Source of the DNA: a virus
Length of the DNA: 30,836 nucleotides
IMG/VR virus record: IMGVR_UViG_3300030380_003465
Span: 737-31,572 of that record
Strand: one strand, 5' to 3'
Shown: in pieces, positions 28,598 to 30,836 of the stretch
Position numbering within the stretch: the stretch's first letter is position 1
How the letters are laid out: each line of letters starts with the position of its first letter
The notes under the pieces: generated by a model
The model's input: the letters and a program-made list of their open reading frames with translations, nothing else
Told to the model about the DNA's origin: nothing
Database searches by the model: none
Made by a program: the position numbers and the translations under genes

Positions 28598-30296
28598 AAA
28601 AGTTCGTTGGAAAAATTTCCTTTCAACGGGTGATCAATATTCTGAGATAGATTTTCAAGGTTCATCTACAACTTTGATAGTGGGATCTAATGGAAGTGGA
28701 AAGAGCACAGTTTTGGATGCTTTAACTTTTGGTTTGTTTTCAAAACCATTTCGTAAGATAAACAAAAGTCAATTAATTAATACTGTTAATGAGAAAGATT
28801 TAAGAGTTGAAGTTGAATTTGTAATAGGAACAATAACATGGAAAGTAATTCGTGGTATCAAACCAAATATATTTGAGATATGGAGAAATGATAAACTACT
28901 TGATCAGTTTGCATCTGTAAATGATCAGCAAAAATGGTTAGAACAAAATGTAGTAAAGATGAATTATAAATCGTTTACACAGATTGTAATTCTAGGATCA
29001 AGTAACTTTGTCCCATTCATGCAATTAAGTGCAACGAATCGTAGAGAAGTAATTGAAGATTTACTTGACATAAAAATATTCACATCGATGAATAATATTA
29101 TCAAGGATAAGATTAGGCAAGTTAAAGAGAAAACAAAAACTTTAGATCTTAAAAAAGAATCTTTAATTGATAAAGTTTCTATGCAAGAAAGATTTATGAA
29201 TGAAATAGAGACTCGTGGTAAAGAGGATATTGAAAAGAAGAAAAAAAAGATGGATAGTTTAGGTGATGATATTTGTGTTTGTATTATGCAGAATGAGGAG
29301 GCAGAGGATAGTATCTATGGATTGCAGCAAAAACAAGAAAAATTAACAGCAGCATCAGACACTTTAGCTAAACTTAATAATTTAAAAGGTCAGATATCTA
29401 ATAAAGTATCAATGATATCTAAAGAGGATAAATTTTTTAAAGACAATACGGTTTGTCCTACATGCACTCAGGAAATCGATGAAGATTTCAGAATAAATAA
29501 AATCAATGACGCTCAAAATAAAGCAAAGAAGTTGCAATCAGGTTATAAAGAACTTGAAGATACAATTAAAAAAGAACAAGAAAGAGAGCGTCAATTTACA
29601 AAAATATCAAAGGAGATTACTAAACTCACGCATGGCATTTCTCAAAACAACTCTCTCATCTCTAACTGTCAAAAACAACAACGAGATCTTAAAGATGAAG
29701 TTCAAACACTTACCAATCAAATTGAAAACAGAAATACTGAGCATGAAAAGTTAGAAACATTTAAACAAAATCTCCAAGATACATATGAAGAATTAGGGTC
29801 TCAGAAAGAGAAAATAAAATATTTTAATTATACCTATGAGTTATTGAAAGATGGTGGAGTTAAAGCAAAAATTATAAAGAAGTATTTACCATTAATAAAT
29901 CAACAGATAAATCGTTATCTACAGATGATGGACTTCTATATTAATTTTACTCTTGATGAAGAGTTTAATGAAACCGTTCAATCACCAATTCATGAAGATT
30001 TTTCATATGCTTCGTTTAGTGAGGGAGAAAAACAAAGAATAGATTTAGCTTTGTTATTTACTTGGAGAGAAGTTGCTAAGTTTAAAAATTCAATATCTAC
30101 TAATTTAATGGTATTGGATGAGGTGTTTGATAGTTCACTTGATGGTCAAGGAACAGAGGAATTTTTAAAGATAATTAAATATGTTATTGAAGATGCTAAC
30201 ATATTTGTTATTTCTCACAAAACAGGTCTAGATGATAGATTTGAAAATGTGGTAAGATTTGAAAAAATTAAAGGATTCAGTAGGATGGTATCATGA
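28584..30296 (+). CDS. gp46: Recombination ATPase subunit gp46 (Rad50/SbcC-like)
   Basis: 570 aa, close to T4 (about 560). Start with VRWKNFLSTGDQYSEI, then Walker A GSNGSGKST (residues 34-42), Q-loop/ILGSSNFVPF, a coiled-coil middle (about 170-430) with zinc-hook CPTC at 291-294, ABC signature FSEGEKQRIDLALLF (about Ser479), Walker B MVLDEVFD (Asp512-Glu513) and the H-loop VISHK. It works with gp47 in double-strand-end processing. It starts inside the DUF3110-like gene and ends in ATGA overlap with the UDP-sugar dehydrogenase. Confidence 0.97.
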   Translation: MILFEKVRWKNFLSTGDQYSEIDFQGSSTTLIVGSNGSGKSTVLDALTFGLFSKPFRKINKSQLINTVNEKDLRVEVEFVIGTITWKVIRGIKPNIFEIWRNDKLLDQFASVNDQQKWLEQNVVKMNYKSFTQIVILGSSNFVPFMQLSATNRREVIEDLLDIKIFTSMNNIIKDKIRQVKEKTKTLDLKKESLIDKVSMQERFMNEIETRGKEDIEKKKKKMDSLGDDICVCIMQNEEAEDSIYGLQQKQEKLTAASDTLAKLNNLKGQISNKVSMISKEDKFFKDNTVCPTCTQEIDEDFRINKINDAQNKAKKLQSGYKELEDTIKKEQERERQFTKISKEITKLTHGISQNNSLISNCQKQQRDLKDEVQTLTNQIENRNTEHEKLETFKQNLQDTYEELGSQKEKIKYFNYTYELLKDGGVKAKIIKKYLPLINQQINRYLQMMDFYINFTLDEEFNETVQSPIHEDFSYASFSEGEKQRIDLALLFTWREVAKFKNSISTNLMVLDEVFDSSLDGQGTEEFLKIIKYVIEDANIFVISHKTGLDDRFENVVRFEKIKGFSRMVS

Positions 30297-30836
30297 TTGG
30301 AATTGTTGGTAATGGTTTTGTTGGCAACGCTGTCTATCAAAATTTTAGAGACAAAACACAATGCAAGGTCTATGACACAGACAAAAATAGATCTTTAAAT
30401 ACTTTAGGAGAGGTAATAAATGAGAATTTTATTTTCGTTTGTTTACCAACCCCAATGAGATATGGGGGTGAGTGTGATTTATCAATCTTAAATAAATTTT
30501 TTGAGGATTTGCCAGATCATATTACTGGAACATTTGTTATCAAATCAACTGTTCCAATAGGAACAACTAAAAAGTTTTTTGAGAGACATAATGTAATTCA
30601 TAATCCAGAATTTTTAACTGCTAGAAATGCAATAAAAGACTTTGCAAATTCTGAGAGAAATATTGTTGGTGGTGATATGGAATTATGTGTTGATTTTGTT
30701 CGTATGTTTGAAGGATATTTTCCTCACATTCCAAGTATCATTACAACTTCTGATGAGAGTGAAGCAATTAAGTATTTTTCAAATACATTTCTTGCATACA
30801 AAGTAGCATACTTCAATAAAATATATGATTTATGTC
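30293..30836 (+). CDS. UDP-glucose/nucleotide-sugar dehydrogenase, 3' truncated
   Basis: At least 181 codons, running off the window. It begins with a Rossmann fold: GIVGNGFVGNAV with Gly6-x-Gly8-x-x-Gly11. Next come FVCLPTPMRYGGECDL, KSTVPIGTTKKFFERH and NPEFLTARNAIKDF, typical of the UDP-glucose/GDP-mannose dehydrogenase family (NAD-dependent oxidation of a nucleotide sugar to the uronic acid). NTFLAYKVAYFNKIYDLC contains the family's conserved lysine helix; the catalytic cysteine lies beyond the end. Exact sugar substrate cannot be told. Coupled to gp46 by ATGA. In phages such genes are thought to serve glycan or exopolysaccharide metabolism. Confidence 0.88.
   Translation, partial: MIGIVGNGFVGNAVYQNFRDKTQCKVYDTDKNRSLNTLGEVINENFIFVCLPTPMRYGGECDLSILNKFFEDLPDHITGTFVIKSTVPIGTTKKFFERHNVIHNPEFLTARNAIKDFANSERNIVGGDMELCVDFVRMFEGYFPHIPSIITTSDESEAIKYFSNTFLAYKVAYFNKIYDLC

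Overview
The window is a contiguous piece of a T4-like (straboviral/kyanoviral type) marine myovirus. Every gene I can support lies on the + strand, the DNA is AT-rich, genes abut or overlap by 1-16 bases, and the order of structural genes follows the T4 core genome as arranged in cyanophages: gp13, gp14, gp15, gp16, gp17, gp18, gp19, gp20, gp67, gp21, gp22, gp23, gp3, uvsY, uvsW, gp55, gp47, gp46. A DUF3110-like protein (a family I know mainly from cyanobacteria and plastids) between gp47 and gp46, and the cyanophage-like gene order, favour a phage of Prochlorococcus or marine Synechococcus. A Pelagibacter T4-like phage cannot be excluded, because no host-diagnostic gene such as psbA lies in the window.

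Layout. (1) 1-4402: the end of a giant, 5'-truncated virion structural protein and two small conserved genes. (2) 4425-8193: neck and tail-completion genes gp13, gp14 and gp15, then the small terminase gp16; gp14 and gp15 carry C-terminal extensions absent from T4. (3) 8233-12252: an accessory stretch with a 644-aa coiled-coil/fibre-like protein, two proteins that start with T4-type capsid-targeting sequences (one ending in a DUF192 domain behind an Asn-Gly linker), a membrane protein and small proteins. (4) 12256-14571: large terminase gp17 and three small genes. (5) 14605-23453: sheath, tube, portal, prohead core, protease, scaffold and major capsid. (6) 23454-23783: a 67-aa gene boxed in by two look-alike terminators. 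(7) 23800-30296: a tube-like protein at the gp3 position, recombination genes uvsY and uvsW, a candidate Sm-like protein, late sigma factor gp55, and gp47/gp46 with a DUF3110 protein between them. (8) 30293-end: a truncated UDP-sugar dehydrogenase.

How it works together. Region 5 builds the prohead on gp20, fills it with gp22/gp67 core, and matures it with gp21; gp16/gp17 then package DNA through gp20; gp13/gp14/gp15/gp3 close neck and tail around gp18/gp19. UvsY, UvsW, gp46 and gp47 serve recombination-dependent replication. gp55 directs host RNA polymerase to late promoters, and I find a series of (C/A/T/G)ATAAATA or CTAAATAA octamers 16-40 bases before most structural-gene starts, usually fused to the stop codon of the preceding gene. 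The gp55 operon itself is preceded by a sigma70-like promoter.

Most interesting: the 119-aa and 216-aa proteins at 10164-11170 look like packaged internal head proteins cut by gp21. The 119-aa protein also repeats, in the same order and at nearly the same spacing, two motifs found at the predicted mature N-terminus of gp23. I see no tRNA, rRNA, CRISPR array, insertion sequence or intron, and no gene-free stretch longer than 300 bases.
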